Notes: generated from the sequence alone by a model not told the origin. A DNA stretch of 64,000 bases from Acinetobacter pseudolwoffii (GCF_002803605.1 NZ_PHRG01000003.1:1-64000), one strand, 5' to 3'. Positions 1 through 9,967 are shown, numbered from the stretch's first letter. Numbers and translations: made by a program.

Positions 1-729
1 TCACAAGCCGTGATTTCACTCACCAAAGGGATTGAAGCCAAAACTTTTAGCTTCATGAGTGATATTATTCGGGAAGTATTGCCAGAAGTGCCTTATGGAG
101 TGCTGTCCGGGCCGAATCTCGCCAAGGAAATTGTGGCAGGTCAGCCGGCAGGAACCGTGATTGCCAGCGAATCTGAGCTGGTACGTTATGCCGTACAGCA
201 AGCCTTACATAGTGCCTTGTTCCGTGTTTTTGCCAGTGATGATGTACATGGTGTAGAACTCGGTGGTGCCTTGAAAAATATCTATGCCGTCGCGATGGGG
301 ATGGCAGCCGCGTATAACGTGGGTGAAAATACCAAGAGTATGATCCTGACCCGTGCACTGGCCGAAATGAGCCGTTTTGCGGTAAAATTGGGCGCGAATC
401 CGCTGACTTTCCTCGGGCTTTCCGGTGTGGGTGATTTATTTGCGACTTGTAGCAGTCCGCTGAGTCGTAATTATCAGGTTGGTTTTGCCTTGGGCAAAGG
501 CAAGACTTTGGAGCAGGCTACTACTGAACTGGGTCAAACTGCAGAAGGGATCAATACCATCGTACAGGTCAAGGCGCGTTCCGAAGAACTGGATGTCTAT
601 ATGCCAATTACTTCTGCCTTGTATGATGTGATTTTTGAAGGTGCACCACCACTCAGCATTGCATTGTCATTGATGAAAAACGGTCATCGCAGTGATGTGG
701 AATTTGTCTTGCCACATCATCAAGTCTGA
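1..729 (+). CDS. gpsA: Glycerol-3-phosphate dehydrogenase [NAD(P)+], 3' part
   Basis: The reading frame is open from the first base of the window, so the start lies upstream. The visible 242 residues are the C-terminal two thirds of GpsA, which normally has about 330-360 residues. The enzyme reduces dihydroxyacetone phosphate to sn-glycerol 3-phosphate for phospholipid synthesis in the cytoplasm. The typical substrate-domain signatures are present: GGALKN with the catalytic lysine, a GLSGVGDL stretch, and SRNYQVG. The N-terminal Rossmann nucleotide-binding part is outside the window. sixA follows after 78 bases on the same strand, as expected for a small co-transcribed group. The family call is firm. 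Confidence 0.95.
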   Translation, partial: SQAVISLTKGIEAKTFSFMSDIIREVLPEVPYGVLSGPNLAKEIVAGQPAGTVIASESELVRYAVQQALHSALFRVFASDDVHGVELGGALKNIYAVAMGMAAAYNVGENTKSMILTRALAEMSRFAVKLGANPLTFLGLSGVGDLFATCSSPLSRNYQVGFALGKGKTLEQATTELGQTAEGINTIVQVKARSEELDVYMPITSALYDVIFEGAPPLSIALSLMKNGHRSDVEFVLPHHQV

Positions 730-807
730 TCTATAACCCAAAGAGACTGTATGTGAATTGTCATATTGGCCAGTTATCATGCAGGCAAAAGAAAATAAGG
801 AAACCCA

Positions 808-1263
808 ATGCAACTGACTTTAGTGCGACATGGTGAGGCTGCTCCACCAGTCAATGGCAATGATAGCAAGCGTCCATTGACGGAGCGTGGTCATCAGCAG
901 GCTGAGCAAGCCGCACAGTTCTTAAAAAATATGATTAAGCCTGAAGTATTTGTGGTGAGTCCCTTATTGCGTGCACAAGAGACCCTGGCTCATCTGCAGC
1001 AGTATTTTCAAGATGTACCCGTGGTGATCTGTAATGCGATTAAACCCGATGATGATGCCAAGGTCGCGGTTGAATGGTTGTCGCAACTGCCTTATGAATC
1101 AATTGCCGTGGTGTGTCATATGAATGTGGTGGCGCACATTTCTTCTATTTTGCTGGCGGAGTCTTTTCATCCCTATGCATTGGCAGAAGCACGTATCTAT
1201 GCGCAGCCAGTCATTGCCGCGGGTTTGTCGACAACAGTTAAAAGTTTTATTCCTACATTATAA
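808..1263 (+). CDS. sixA: Phosphohistidine phosphatase SixA
   Basis: This 151-residue protein belongs to the histidine phosphatase (phosphoglycerate mutase-like) superfamily. The N-terminus carries the RHG motif at residues 7-9, with His8 as the expected nucleophile. A second conserved histidine lies at about residue 104 (CHMN). The length matches the short SixA group, which removes phosphate from phosphohistidine of HPt domains or of the nitrogen phosphotransferase system. A purine-rich AAGGAAA ribosome-binding site precedes the ATG. It sits between gpsA and gspL on the same strand. The physiological substrate cannot be read from the sequence. Confidence 0.88.
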   Translation: MQLTLVRHGEAAPPVNGNDSKRPLTERGHQQAEQAAQFLKNMIKPEVFVVSPLLRAQETLAHLQQYFQDVPVVICNAIKPDDDAKVAVEWLSQLPYESIAVVCHMNVVAHISSILLAESFHPYALAEARIYAQPVIAAGLSTTVKSFIPTL

Positions 1264-1292
1264 AAACCAATTAAAACGGTAGTACACAATCG

Positions 1293-2432
1293 ATGTTGTA
1301 TTTATGGATGCCTGAGGCCAATGGGGTTTGGCAATGGTCAACTGGGGAATTCTGGAACACTGCGGCCACACTTGAGCAGTTGATTCAGGAGATTCAGGCT
1401 CATCATGGCGAAGAAGCAGTAGTGTTTTTCCCGAGCCGTCATGTGCAAATTTTGCAGCAGACTTTGCCCAAGAGCCAATATAAAAAAATGGGCAATGAGG
1501 GCATCAAGTATCTGCTTGAAGAGTATGTGGTGCTGCCCGTCGATGCCATGAAAGTGCTGCATCATTTTCAGCAGCCTGATCAGGTCAGTATTATGGGGGT
1601 TGCGAATTCGACCCTCGAGACCTTGCAGTATTCTCTCAACTTGATTCCCGTCAAGCTGGCGGCTTTGCTGCCAGACTTTTTGGTGCTGCCGGTTCCTGAA
1701 GCCAATCAGCGGATGATTACCCAAATTGGTGGGCGCTTGTTGGTACGAGAAGCAGAATATATCGGCCAGTCACTGGATGATCTGAGTCTGTATCTGGATT
1801 ATCAGCCCAAAGATTTGCATTATAAAGTCAGTAATCTGAGTCAGGATCAGTTAAGTAGCCTAGAAGCACTGGTCACACAGGAGCAGTTAGAATCTTTTCA
1901 GTATGTCCTTCCTGTATTGAAAAAACCTAAACAGCATGCGTTTAATGTATTGCCCAAAGCCAAATCTGAAGGTGCCATTTCCGGTTACTGGAAAGCATGT
2001 GCAGCTGTATTTCTGGGCATATTAGTCTTACAGTTTGGTTATGATGCGGTGCGCTGGTATCAATACAAAAAAGTGGCAAATCAGACCGCTGCACAGGCCG
2101 TTGATCAGTTCAAGTACTGGTTTGGGCAAAATTATCCGGTCACTGAGCAGAATATCAAAAGCCAGTTTGAAGGGCAGTTGCGTCAAAGCCAGATTGCCGA
2201 TACACAGGCATTGCAGCTGATTAGCCGGGTGGGGCCAGTCTTGATGCAGAACCAGATTGTGGCACAACGGATCAATTATGATGCGTCTGTGTTGAGTATG
2301 GAGCTCAAGGCCAATTCATCAGATATGCTAAATGCATTGACCAAGCAATTGAGTCAGCAAGGCTTTAAAGTGGAGCTGGGGAATATTCAGGCCAGCGGAA
2401 CAGGTGCCATTGGGCTGGTGAGGGTGCAATAA
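1293..2432 (+). CDS. gspL: Type II secretion system protein GspL
   Basis: This 379-residue protein matches the GspL design. An N-terminal cytoplasmic actin-like domain (about residues 1-200) recruits the GspE ATPase. It is followed by a basic linker, a single membrane helix around residues 233-252 and a periplasmic ferredoxin-like domain at the C-terminus. GspL anchors the assembly platform of the type II secretion system in the inner membrane. Its stop codon overlaps the gspM start by one base, which points to translational coupling. No other gsp genes are nearby. Scattered gsp loci are usual in Acinetobacter (established knowledge). Confidence 0.85.
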   Translation: MLYLWMPEANGVWQWSTGEFWNTAATLEQLIQEIQAHHGEEAVVFFPSRHVQILQQTLPKSQYKKMGNEGIKYLLEEYVVLPVDAMKVLHHFQQPDQVSIMGVANSTLETLQYSLNLIPVKLAALLPDFLVLPVPEANQRMITQIGGRLLVREAEYIGQSLDDLSLYLDYQPKDLHYKVSNLSQDQLSSLEALVTQEQLESFQYVLPVLKKPKQHAFNVLPKAKSEGAISGYWKACAAVFLGILVLQFGYDAVRWYQYKKVANQTAAQAVDQFKYWFGQNYPVTEQNIKSQFEGQLRQSQIADTQALQLISRVGPVLMQNQIVAQRINYDASVLSMELKANSSDMLNALTKQLSQQGFKVELGNIQASGTGAIGLVRVQ

Positions 2433-2911
2433 TGAAAGCCATCGAAGCGCTACAAAATCGCATGGATCAGTCTTTTGAAAAACTGAGGGATTATCTGGAC
2501 AGTCTCTCGGCACGTGAACGGGTATTGGTGATTTTTACCACTATTTTTGTAGTTGTGGCTGCGGTCAGTTCAGCACTCTGGTATATGCATCAGGCAGCAG
2601 ACACCCAGCAGAAACGTTTAAATCAGCTGAAAGATACCATTGTCTGGATGCAAAGTAATGCAGTCACCATGAAACCTGCTGGAGACATGCAGCTGGATGC
2701 CGCAGAGAAAGTACAGCGGGTGGCACAGCAACAAGGTCTTTCGGTTGCATCGCAGCAAATAGATGGGAAAATTCAATTGGCAGTCATGCATGAAAATTAT
2801 GCAGTATTGGCAAACTTCCTGACTCAACTGGCACAAATGGGTCTAAGTGTTGAGAAAATGGAACTAAATAATGAAGCAGGACAGATTAAATTAACCGCGA
2901 CCGTGCAATAA
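2432..2911 (+). CDS. gspM: Type II secretion system protein GspM
   Basis: This 159-residue protein has a short cytoplasmic N-terminus, one hydrophobic helix at about residues 31-50 and a periplasmic C-terminal region. This is the layout of GspM, the partner that stabilises GspL in the type II secretion inner-membrane platform. Sequence conservation in the family is low, so the call rests on topology, size and the immediate overlap with gspL (shared A of the ATG/TAA junction). The C-terminal half ends in a short ferredoxin-like pattern of alternating strands. No terminator is obvious in the 90 bases before pyrD. Confidence 0.82.
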   Translation: MKAIEALQNRMDQSFEKLRDYLDSLSARERVLVIFTTIFVVVAAVSSALWYMHQAADTQQKRLNQLKDTIVWMQSNAVTMKPAGDMQLDAAEKVQRVAQQQGLSVASQQIDGKIQLAVMHENYAVLANFLTQLAQMGLSVEKMELNNEAGQIKLTATVQ

Positions 2912-3001
2912 ACGGTAAAAATAAAGATTTGCAAAGCATGGTTTTTTTGTCAGCCTATGCCTATAATATGCCGACTTAAAAAGCAGTAGACTTTTCTAGA
3001 T

Positions 3002-4003
3002 ATGTTGTATTCTCTAGCCCGCCCTTTGTTGTTTTCTTTAGCACCAGAGCGTGCACATGAGCTGACACTATCACTATTAAAATCATCCCATAAAATGGGC
3101 TTGATGCGTCAAAATGTTGCTGCGAAACCTGTGACTTGTATGGGAATCGAATTTCCCAATCCAGTAGGTCTTGCGGCAGGTTTAGACAAAAATGGTGCTT
3201 ATATTGACGCCCTTGCTGGTCAAGGTTTTGGTTTTATTGAAATTGGCACCATTACCCCGCGACCGCAAGCTGGCAATCCCCATCCGCGGTTATTCCGTTT
3301 GCCACAGGCCAAAGCCATTATTAACCGTATGGGTTTTAATAATGAGGGTGTAGATCAGCTGGTGGAAAATGTCAAAGCTGCCAAATTTAAAGGCATTCTC
3401 GGCATCAATATCGGTAAAAACGCTGATACTCCGGTAGAAAAAGCAGTAGATGATTACCTTATTTGTTTAGAAAAAGTCTATAATTATGCGTCTTACATTA
3501 CCGTCAATATTTCTTCTCCCAATACCAAAAATCTGCGCAGTTTACAAAGTGGTGATGCGCTGACCGAACTGCTTGAAACATTGAAAAACCGTCAACTTGA
3601 ATTGGCGCAGGAATACCAGCATTATGTACCTTTGGTCCTTAAAGTAGCGCCTGATCTGGACGAAACCGATATTGCCTTTATTGCCAAGCAGTTACTGCAA
3701 TTCAAGATTGATGGTCTGATCGTGACCAATACCACACTGTCACGTGAAGGGGTGGAAGGTCTGGCGCATGCAGAGGAGGCAGGTGGTCTATCTGGCGCGC
3801 CAGTCTTTGAGAAAAGTACCGCATGTCTGGCTGCATTTGCTCAGGTGTTAAAAGGACAAATTCCCTTGATTGGTGTGGGTGGTATTCTTTCAGGCGCAGA
3901 TGCTGTTGCCAAGAAACAGGCAGGTGCCAGCCTTGTACAAGTTTATAGTGGCCTCATCTATACTGGACCTGAACTTGTAAAAGATTGTGTAGACGCACTT
4001 TAA
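3002..4003 (+). CDS. pyrD: Dihydroorotate dehydrogenase (quinone), class 2
   Basis: This 333-residue protein oxidises dihydroorotate to orotate in pyrimidine synthesis and passes electrons to membrane quinones through FMN. The class 2 character is shown by the N-terminal amphipathic extension (residues 1-45, including APERAHEL) before the barrel. Class signatures include [22 protein letters not shown] and [11 protein letters not shown], which carries the catalytic serine region. The C-terminal phosphate-binding stretch GVGGI...GAD and [10 protein letters not shown] are intact. The ATG start gives the usual family length. The next gene, cvpA, begins 5 bases after the stop, so the two are probably co-transcribed. 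Confidence 0.97.
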   Translation: MLYSLARPLLFSLAPERAHELTLSLLKSSHKMGLMRQNVAAKPVTCMGIEFPNPVGLAAGLDKNGAYIDALAGQGFGFIEIGTITPRPQAGNPHPRLFRLPQAKAIINRMGFNNEGVDQLVENVKAAKFKGILGINIGKNADTPVEKAVDDYLICLEKVYNYASYITVNISSPNTKNLRSLQSGDALTELLETLKNRQLELAQEYQHYVPLVLKVAPDLDETDIAFIAKQLLQFKIDGLIVTNTTLSREGVEGLAHAEEAGGLSGAPVFEKSTACLAAFAQVLKGQIPLIGVGGILSGADAVAKKQAGASLVQVYSGLIYTGPELVKDCVDAL

Positions 4004-4008
4004 ATCCT

Positions 4009-4590
4009 ATGAATGCCATTGATATCTTTCTGCTGATTATCTTGCTCATTGGAGGGCTCAACGGTTTGCGTCAAGGATTTATTAAAGCCTTTGCGAACTT
4101 AGTGGGATGGATCTTTGCCCTGATTGTTGCGGCAAAATATTCAACGCTACTTGCGCCGTCTATGGTTGCTCTGAGTACAGATCCAGTCGTACAAAAGATA
4201 GCAGCCTTCGCCTTTATCGTCCTGTTAATTGTGGTTCTGACCTGGATCGTCACTGCGCTTTTAAACCGTATTTTAAAGAGTCTTAAACTGGGTCCGCTTA
4301 ACCGTCTGGCAGGTGGTGTCTTTGGTAGCCTGAAAGGCTTGCTGATTGTGCTGATTACCATGCAAGGTATTGGCCCGTGGGTAGAAAGCTCACCGCACTG
4401 GAAACAGTCCAAGTTTATTCAAGCCTTATTGCCTTATGCGCCTTGGGCGACTCAAATGTCGAAAGACGCCGCGAATGGTGCACTACAACATATCAAGCCT
4501 GAAGGGACATCGAAACCTTCAGCTGTATCATCTGAAACATCGTCCAAATCTGGAGCTGCAGATGAGTCTACAAATAATCCTTTTTATTAA
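4009..4590 (+). CDS. cvpA: CvpA family membrane protein
   Basis: This is a 193-residue inner-membrane protein with four hydrophobic segments in its first 130 residues and a polar Ser/Thr/Lys-rich tail. The start MNAIDIFLLIILLIGG and the following G-L-R-x-G-F pattern are typical of CvpA, named for colicin V production. An in-frame start at 3985 would overlap pyrD, and ATG 4009 gives the canonical N-terminus. It lies directly upstream of purF, the same order as the E. coli cvpA-purF operon. Its biochemical role is not settled. Family work links it to envelope stress and solute export. Confidence 0.9.
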   Translation: MNAIDIFLLIILLIGGLNGLRQGFIKAFANLVGWIFALIVAAKYSTLLAPSMVALSTDPVVQKIAAFAFIVLLIVVLTWIVTALLNRILKSLKLGPLNRLAGGVFGSLKGLLIVLITMQGIGPWVESSPHWKQSKFIQALLPYAPWATQMSKDAANGALQHIKPEGTSKPSAVSSETSSKSGAADESTNNPFY

Positions 4591-4614
4591 TCCTAGCTTG
4601 TCTGCGAGGTTGCT

Positions 4615-6150
4615 ATGTGTGGAGTAGTTGGTATAGCTGGTAAATCACCCGTTAACCAAATGTTGTTTGATGCATTAACGATGTTACAACATCGTGGACA
4701 AGATGCAGCTGGGATCGTGACATGTGATGAAGGGCGTCTGTTCCTTCGTAAAGACAATGGGATGGTGCGTGACGTATTCCATACCCGTCATATGCGTGCC
4801 TTGAAAGGAAATTACGGTATTGGCCACGTGCGTTATCCAACAGCCGGTTCATCGAGCAGTGCAGAAGCACAGCCATTTTATGTGAACTCGCCGTATGGAA
4901 TTACCTTGGCGCATAACGGTAATTTGACCAATGCCGAAGAAATTCACGATGATCTGTTCAAAACTGACTTGCGTCATATGAACACGGATTCTGATTCAGA
5001 AGTGCTGCTAAACGTGCTAGCGCATGAATTGCAAAAACATGGCAAATTGGTGCCGACTTCGGAAGATATTTTCCATGCGGTAACACGTGTGCATGAGCGT
5101 TGTAAAGGCGCTTATGGTGTGGTAGCAATGATTACCGGACAAGGTCTGGTGGGCTTCCGTGATCCGAATGGTATCCGTCCACTGATTTACGGTTCACGTG
5201 AAACTGAACAGGGCATGGAATATATCATAGCTTCTGAATCGGTTGCGATTACTGCGCTGGGCTTCAAAGTTGAGCGTGATATTCAGCCAGGTGAAGCGGT
5301 ATTTATCGATTTACAAGGTAATTTCTTTACCAAGCAATGTGCGACCAATCCTGAATATCGTCCATGTATTTTTGAATATGTGTATTTTGCCCGTCCGGAT
5401 GCCATTATTGATGGAATCTCGGTGTATAAAGCACGTCTGAAAATGGGTGAGAAGCTGGCGCAAAAAATTCTGCGCGAGTGGGGTGAAGAGCATGATATCG
5501 ATGTGGTGATTCCGATTCCGGATACTTCACGTACTTCTGCATTGGAACTTGCCAATATGCTGGGTGTGAAATTCCGTGAAGGTTTCATGAAAAACCGTTA
5601 TATCGGTCGTACTTTTATTATGCCAGGTCAGCAACTACGTAAAAAATCGGTACGTCAAAAACTGAACCCGGTTGAGCTTGAATTTAAGGGTAAAAACGTA
5701 CTATTGGTCGATGACTCGATTGTGCGTGGTACGACCTGTAATGAAATTATCCAGATGGCACGTGATTCTGGTGCGAAAAAAGTCTTCTTTGCTTCCGCAG
5801 CACCGATGGTGAAATATCCAAACGTGTACGGTATCGATATGCCGGCAAAATCAGAGCTAATTGCCTCAGATCGTAGCGTCGAAGAAATTCGTGAAATTAT
5901 TGGTGCAGACCGTTTGGTGTTCCAGGATCTGGAAGATTTAAAAGATGCAGTTCGAACCACCAAAGTGCCAGATCTGAAAGATTTTGACTGTTCGGTATTT
6001 GACGGCGTTTATGTCGCGGGTGGTATTGATGCGCAGTATCTGGATGATCTACAGCAAAAACGTAGTGACAGTGCCATGAAAGAAGGGAATTACATCGATG
6101 TGAATATCGATGCAGCTTCTGTAGATTTAACTGGCGTACGTGAAGTCTAA
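4615..6150 (+). CDS. purF: Amidophosphoribosyltransferase
   Basis: This 511-residue enzyme catalyses the first committed step of purine synthesis, converting PRPP and glutamine to phosphoribosylamine. The N-terminal glutaminase domain begins MCGVVGIAG, so Cys2 is the nucleophile once Met1 is removed. The C-terminal phosphoribosyltransferase domain has the PRPP-binding motif [13 protein letters not shown] near residue 365. The length and full motif set indicate an intact enzyme. It follows cvpA by 24 bases, and a strong Rho-independent terminator lies just after its stop. I did not identify a PurR-type operator. Confidence 0.97.
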   Translation: MCGVVGIAGKSPVNQMLFDALTMLQHRGQDAAGIVTCDEGRLFLRKDNGMVRDVFHTRHMRALKGNYGIGHVRYPTAGSSSSAEAQPFYVNSPYGITLAHNGNLTNAEEIHDDLFKTDLRHMNTDSDSEVLLNVLAHELQKHGKLVPTSEDIFHAVTRVHERCKGAYGVVAMITGQGLVGFRDPNGIRPLIYGSRETEQGMEYIIASESVAITALGFKVERDIQPGEAVFIDLQGNFFTKQCATNPEYRPCIFEYVYFARPDAIIDGISVYKARLKMGEKLAQKILREWGEEHDIDVVIPIPDTSRTSALELANMLGVKFREGFMKNRYIGRTFIMPGQQLRKKSVRQKLNPVELEFKGKNVLLVDDSIVRGTTCNEIIQMARDSGAKKVFFASAAPMVKYPNVYGIDMPAKSELIASDRSVEEIREIIGADRLVFQDLEDLKDAVRTTKVPDLKDFDCSVFDGVYVAGGIDAQYLDDLQQKRSDSAMKEGNYIDVNIDAASVDLTGVREV

Positions 6151-6170
6151 GCGCTTAAAATCATCATGAA

Positions 6171-6194
6171 AAAGCGGGAATTTCCCGCTTTTTT
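6171..6194 (+). terminator. Rho-independent terminator after purF
   Basis: An AAAGCGGGAA / TTTCCCGCTTT inverted repeat is followed by a run of T, 20 bases after the purF stop codon. It ends the pyrD-cvpA-purF transcription unit. The A-tract on its other side could make it work in both directions. Confidence 0.85.
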
Positions 6195-6240
6195 GTTTTA
6201 TGATGAACCCATTGAAAATAATCTTAACTAGGGTTCTACA

Positions 6241-8130
6241 TTGCGCAACGTAGGATATGATTTTATAAAAAACAAGAATATCGTATTGCCTGTAAGCTTC
6301 TGCTTGATTGCTGTGCTGTTAACTATTTTTATTATCAATACCGTTGTTGGTCTATTCGTTTTTTATGTTGATTCTACCCAGTCTATTTTCTGGCATATGC
6401 TCAGTCCTTATCTGATTGCTTTGCTGTTATGTGCCATGATGATCTCGGTCATCTATGAATTTTATCTTTTCCGGAATGGCGGTTATTCGCTGGCAAAACA
6501 GATGGGTGCGCGCCGTCTCAGCCCGATGGAAAGTATTCCTGAGGAAAGTGTGGCACTGCAAATTACCCAGCAGCTGGCCGATACCTTTTTAATTGAACCT
6601 CCGGCGGTGTATGTACTGCCCGATGAAGTTGGAGTTAATACGCTGACGGCGGGTTTTAGCCCGCGAGATACCGCGATTATTCTGACCTGGGGTGCGGTAC
6701 AAACTCTGGATAAAGTCGAGCTATATGGTTTACTCAGTCACGAATTTAATAAAATTCTGTCGGGTGAAACTGCGGAAAATACCCGCTTAAAAATTTTGTA
6801 TAGCAGTTTAACCACCTTTAGCCAGTGGGGCAGCAAAATTGCCAAATCCGGTTTCTATCGAACTGGCATTCGACGTGAAAATAAGTTTGAAACCTTTTAT
6901 GTCGCAATTGGCGCAGTAATCTGGCTGATTGGCAGTTTAGGTGTATTAATCACACGCTTTATTAAATATATTTCACTGGGTGGACGCACTTTTAAGAATG
7001 ACCAGAAAACTCGCCGCCTGATTCAAAATGATGCCAATATCCAGACTTTACTCAGAATTCATGTGCATCATTCCGGTTCGCAAATCTATAGTGAATATGC
7101 CGAATCCATTTCCCATATGTGTTTTGCCAATTCCTTGAGTCCGCAAAACTGGTTGAATATTCACCCAAATATTAATCAACGAATTTATGAATTAAATCCT
7201 GCCCTGATTCAGGATTTGCAGCTCGAGAACTTGAAGAAACTCAAGAATCAGCCTTTATTCAGTTTATTTCGTTCTCTGGAAGAAGTGGTGCCCGAGACTG
7301 CGATGAGCTGGAGTTCGCCACAGCCTCTGCCGTTGTTGCGTCTGTCGCCAATCAGTTTTGCGATTAAGGATGCGATTAAACCGCTGAATCCGGAGCTGCG
7401 GCTGAGTATGCCGCGTCCGGAGTTGCTCGAACGTGCATTGCAGACGGCGACCGGCTCGCGTGAAGTCATGGTCGCCATTTTGATGATTCGTCAATATCGT
7501 GAATTTATTCCGACTGAGGCTGAAGTGAGCCGCGCCATTGTAGATTCACTGCTGAATCTGGATGGGCGGGTGCATATTTCGATTTTCCAGCAAGCCTGCA
7601 AGAATATTGGCGGGATGCCCACCACAGTTGCACGTCAGTTTTTGATGAAACTGGCACGAATTATTCAGGAAGATGGTGAAATTGGCTTGCTTGATGCCTT
7701 ATTGCTGGAATGTGTCAAATATGAGCTGAATCTATTGTCTGCACATATTCCAACAGCTTTGGATGAAGTTAAGCCCCAGATTGTGCGTCTGATTGATGCC
7801 TTGTTGCATGTGCAGCAGATTAATAGCGGAAACCAGCTTGAGGTTCGCGAACGCATTTTAAGCCGGATTTTGTCGGCTCGAGAATTGGACTTATACAATG
7901 AAATTTCTGATGAGCCGATTGATCTGGCGGAAATTCTGAATGATATTGCGGGACTTTTACTGCGTGAACGTCTCGGGATTTTGGGTATCGCAGAAGCCTG
8001 TTTGTGGAGCGACCGTATTGTGACTCAGGACGAACTGGATGTGATGGAACTGCTTTATTGGCGCTTGGGTTTTGAGGCAGAGCAGATTATTCAACAAATG
8101 TTGAAGAAAAACAGTTTAACCATTATGTAA
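6241..8130 (+). CDS. Membrane protein related to M48 peptidases, zinc site degenerate
   Basis: This 629-residue protein starts with TTG after a weak AGGG site. Its N-terminal half looks like HtpX/M48 membrane peptidases, with hydrophobic helices at about residues 14-43, 53-77 and 219-242 and a peptidase-like core between them. The usual HExxH zinc motif is altered: residues 167-171 read HEFNK, so the second histidine is lysine. The later glutamate ligand region (normally ExxxD) reads TFKND. The C-terminal 250 residues are helical and end in an acidic segment (SDRIVTQDELDVMELLY) that resembles TerB-like regions. Catalysis by the normal zinc mechanism is unlikely. A scaffold or regulatory role is inference. 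Confidence 0.7.
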   Translation: MRNVGYDFIKNKNIVLPVSFCLIAVLLTIFIINTVVGLFVFYVDSTQSIFWHMLSPYLIALLLCAMMISVIYEFYLFRNGGYSLAKQMGARRLSPMESIPEESVALQITQQLADTFLIEPPAVYVLPDEVGVNTLTAGFSPRDTAIILTWGAVQTLDKVELYGLLSHEFNKILSGETAENTRLKILYSSLTTFSQWGSKIAKSGFYRTGIRRENKFETFYVAIGAVIWLIGSLGVLITRFIKYISLGGRTFKNDQKTRRLIQNDANIQTLLRIHVHHSGSQIYSEYAESISHMCFANSLSPQNWLNIHPNINQRIYELNPALIQDLQLENLKKLKNQPLFSLFRSLEEVVPETAMSWSSPQPLPLLRLSPISFAIKDAIKPLNPELRLSMPRPELLERALQTATGSREVMVAILMIRQYREFIPTEAEVSRAIVDSLLNLDGRVHISIFQQACKNIGGMPTTVARQFLMKLARIIQEDGEIGLLDALLLECVKYELNLLSAHIPTALDEVKPQIVRLIDALLHVQQINSGNQLEVRERILSRILSARELDLYNEISDEPIDLAEILNDIAGLLLRERLGILGIAEACLWSDRIVTQDELDVMELLYWRLGFEAEQIIQQMLKKNSLTIM

Positions 8131-8335
8131 AAAAGAAGACAACAATTCACAGTTTGAAACTGCATCTGTTATAACAGAGGCAGTGATTTAATTGCGTATT
8201 AAAAGTACAGTTTTTAGCAGGCAGATCGACTTTGTATTAGAATCCATCAGGATAAAAAAGAAAAGCGGAAAAAGTTCGGCAAAGTAGAGGCAATCCGGCT
8301 AAAATGTTCAGCCTGAAATTGGTGATGATGAAAAG

Positions 8336-8977
8336 ATGATAGGGCATCAGCGTGACATACTGGCAACATTAGGAATTGATCTCTGGATTCCTAGGGACAG
8401 CGCATGTCAGCCACATCAGGTCTCGATCTGGCGTGATCAGGCTGCACCAGAATTTCACAGTGACATTGTCTTGCCTCAGTCCAAGCAGCCCGAGGTATTT
8501 ACAGATCTATCAATTCCTGAGCCGGTTATTCAGCCCGAAGCTGAAGTCATGCCTGTGGTATCAGTGCCCACGCCAGTACTGGTTCAGGAACAGCGTGAAA
8601 TCATACAAATTCTGCCATTTAGTTTGCAGATTTTAAGTCTGGCCCATTGCAGTATTGTGATTGATGCGACTGCAATGACTGAAGAAACCCAGAATTTATG
8701 GACGAATATCCAGCGTGCAGTGGTCAGCGAGTTTTGTGAGCTGAACTGGCCATTTCCTTGGGCCAATGTTCAGGATGGGCGCGGTGTGGACTCTTATATT
8801 CAGGGTTTTCTCGATGGGATGAGTGCCGAGAAAAATATTATTTTTTTGGGAACTGTACCTTATATTTCAAATAGTAAAATAATCCAGTTGGCTTCTTTAC
8901 AGGAAATGCTAGATCAGCCAATTCTGAAAAAACGTTTATGGCAGTTTATGCAAAATAGGTCTGCCAGCTTGAAATAA
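8336..8977 (+). CDS. Possible DNA polymerase III psi subunit (HolD-like)
   Basis: This 213-residue protein is not recognised with certainty. The first 20 residues (QRDILATLGIDLWIPR) resemble the start of HolD, the psi subunit of the polymerase III clamp loader, which carries a Q-x-LGI-x-x-W pattern. The end (EMLDQPILKKRLWQFMQ) also resembles the HolD C-terminus. The middle contains a Pro/Glu/Val-rich linker at about residues 45-90. E. coli HolD is about 137 residues, so this would be a longer version. There is no rimI neighbour as in E. coli. Downstream is a hydroxyacid dehydrogenase gene 21 bases away. Treat the name as a hypothesis. Confidence 0.45.
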   Translation: MIGHQRDILATLGIDLWIPRDSACQPHQVSIWRDQAAPEFHSDIVLPQSKQPEVFTDLSIPEPVIQPEAEVMPVVSVPTPVLVQEQREIIQILPFSLQILSLAHCSIVIDATAMTEETQNLWTNIQRAVVSEFCELNWPFPWANVQDGRGVDSYIQGFLDGMSAEKNIIFLGTVPYISNSKIIQLASLQEMLDQPILKKRLWQFMQNRSASLK

Positions 8978-8998
8978 TATGAGTTTGGAATAAAAAAT

Positions 8999-9967
8999 AT
9001 GAAACAAAAAGTGGTTGTATTTAGTCAGATCGATGCTGATATTCAAAATAAACTTGAACAACATTATGATGTCGCTTATATACAACCCAAGTTAGGCGAT
9101 GTGAACCGGCAGCTTTTGCAGGAGGTTCAGGATGCCGATGGCATGATTGGTGCAGGTCGATTGCTGAATCGTGACAATCTGGCGACTGCCACCCGGCTTA
9201 AAGTCATTTCCAGTGTCAGTGTCGGTTATGACAACTATGAACTTGATTATTTAAATGAAAAAAATATCTATCTCAGCCATACCCCGCATGTACTGACTGA
9301 AACCACGGCAGATCTGGCTTTTACATTGCTGATGTCTGCGGCACGTAAAGTGGCCTATCTGGATCACTGGACCAAACAAGGACAATGGCAGCGTACTGTT
9401 GGTGAAGCACAATTTGGTCTGGATATTTTTGGAAAAACTTTAGGTATTATCGGTCTGGGTCATATTGGAGCTGCAGTTGCACGTCGTGGTTTTTATGGTT
9501 TCAATATGAATATTTTGTACCATAACCGCCGTGAAAAACCAGAATTGGCCCAAGGCCTGAATGCACAGTATTCTGACTTAGATGAACTATTACAGCGTTC
9601 CGACTTTGTCGTTATTGCGGTTGACTTAAATGCTGATTCCAAAGCGCTGATTACAGCGGTTGAGTTGGCAAAAATGCAACCACATGCGGTATTGGTGAAT
9701 ATTTCACGTGGCTCAGTCATTGATGAGCAGGCTTTAATTGACGCTTTAAAAGCCAAGCAGATTTTTGCTGCCGGTCTCGATGTCTATCAGAAAGAGCCTT
9801 TAAAAGAATCTGAATTATTTCAGTTGGACAATGTGGTTACATTGCCACACGTGGGTTCTGCGACGACTGCCACCCGTAAAAAAATGGCCGAATTGGCCTA
9901 TCAGAATCTGGTGGATGCTTTAGAAGGGCGAGTGCCACGCTATGTGGTTAATCCTGAGTTTCAATAA
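8999..9967 (+). CDS. ghrB: D-isomer-specific 2-hydroxyacid dehydrogenase (glyoxylate/hydroxypyruvate reductase type)
   Basis: This 322-residue cytoplasmic NAD(P)H oxidoreductase has the full family pattern. An N-terminal substrate-binding domain is followed by the Rossmann motif GIIGLGHIGAAVARR at about residue 150, then the NISRGSVIDEQALIDAL segment with the catalytic arginine, GLDVYQKEP with the glutamate, and LPHVGSAT with the catalytic histidine. Similar proteins reduce glyoxylate, hydroxypyruvate or 2-ketogluconate (GhrB/TkrA group). The exact substrate is not visible in the sequence, so the symbol is a best match. It is preceded closely by the HolD-like gene on the same strand. Confidence 0.85.
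   Translation: MKQKVVVFSQIDADIQNKLEQHYDVAYIQPKLGDVNRQLLQEVQDADGMIGAGRLLNRDNLATATRLKVISSVSVGYDNYELDYLNEKNIYLSHTPHVLTETTADLAFTLLMSAARKVAYLDHWTKQGQWQRTVGEAQFGLDIFGKTLGIIGLGHIGAAVARRGFYGFNMNILYHNRREKPELAQGLNAQYSDLDELLQRSDFVVIAVDLNADSKALITAVELAKMQPHAVLVNISRGSVIDEQALIDALKAKQIFAAGLDVYQKEPLKESELFQLDNVVTLPHVGSATTATRKKMAELAYQNLVDALEGRVPRYVVNPEFQ

Noticed and set aside
4436..4627. Plus-strand frame overlapping the end of cvpA and the start of purF
   Set aside because: It is out of frame with two clear genes and has a composition unlike a protein.
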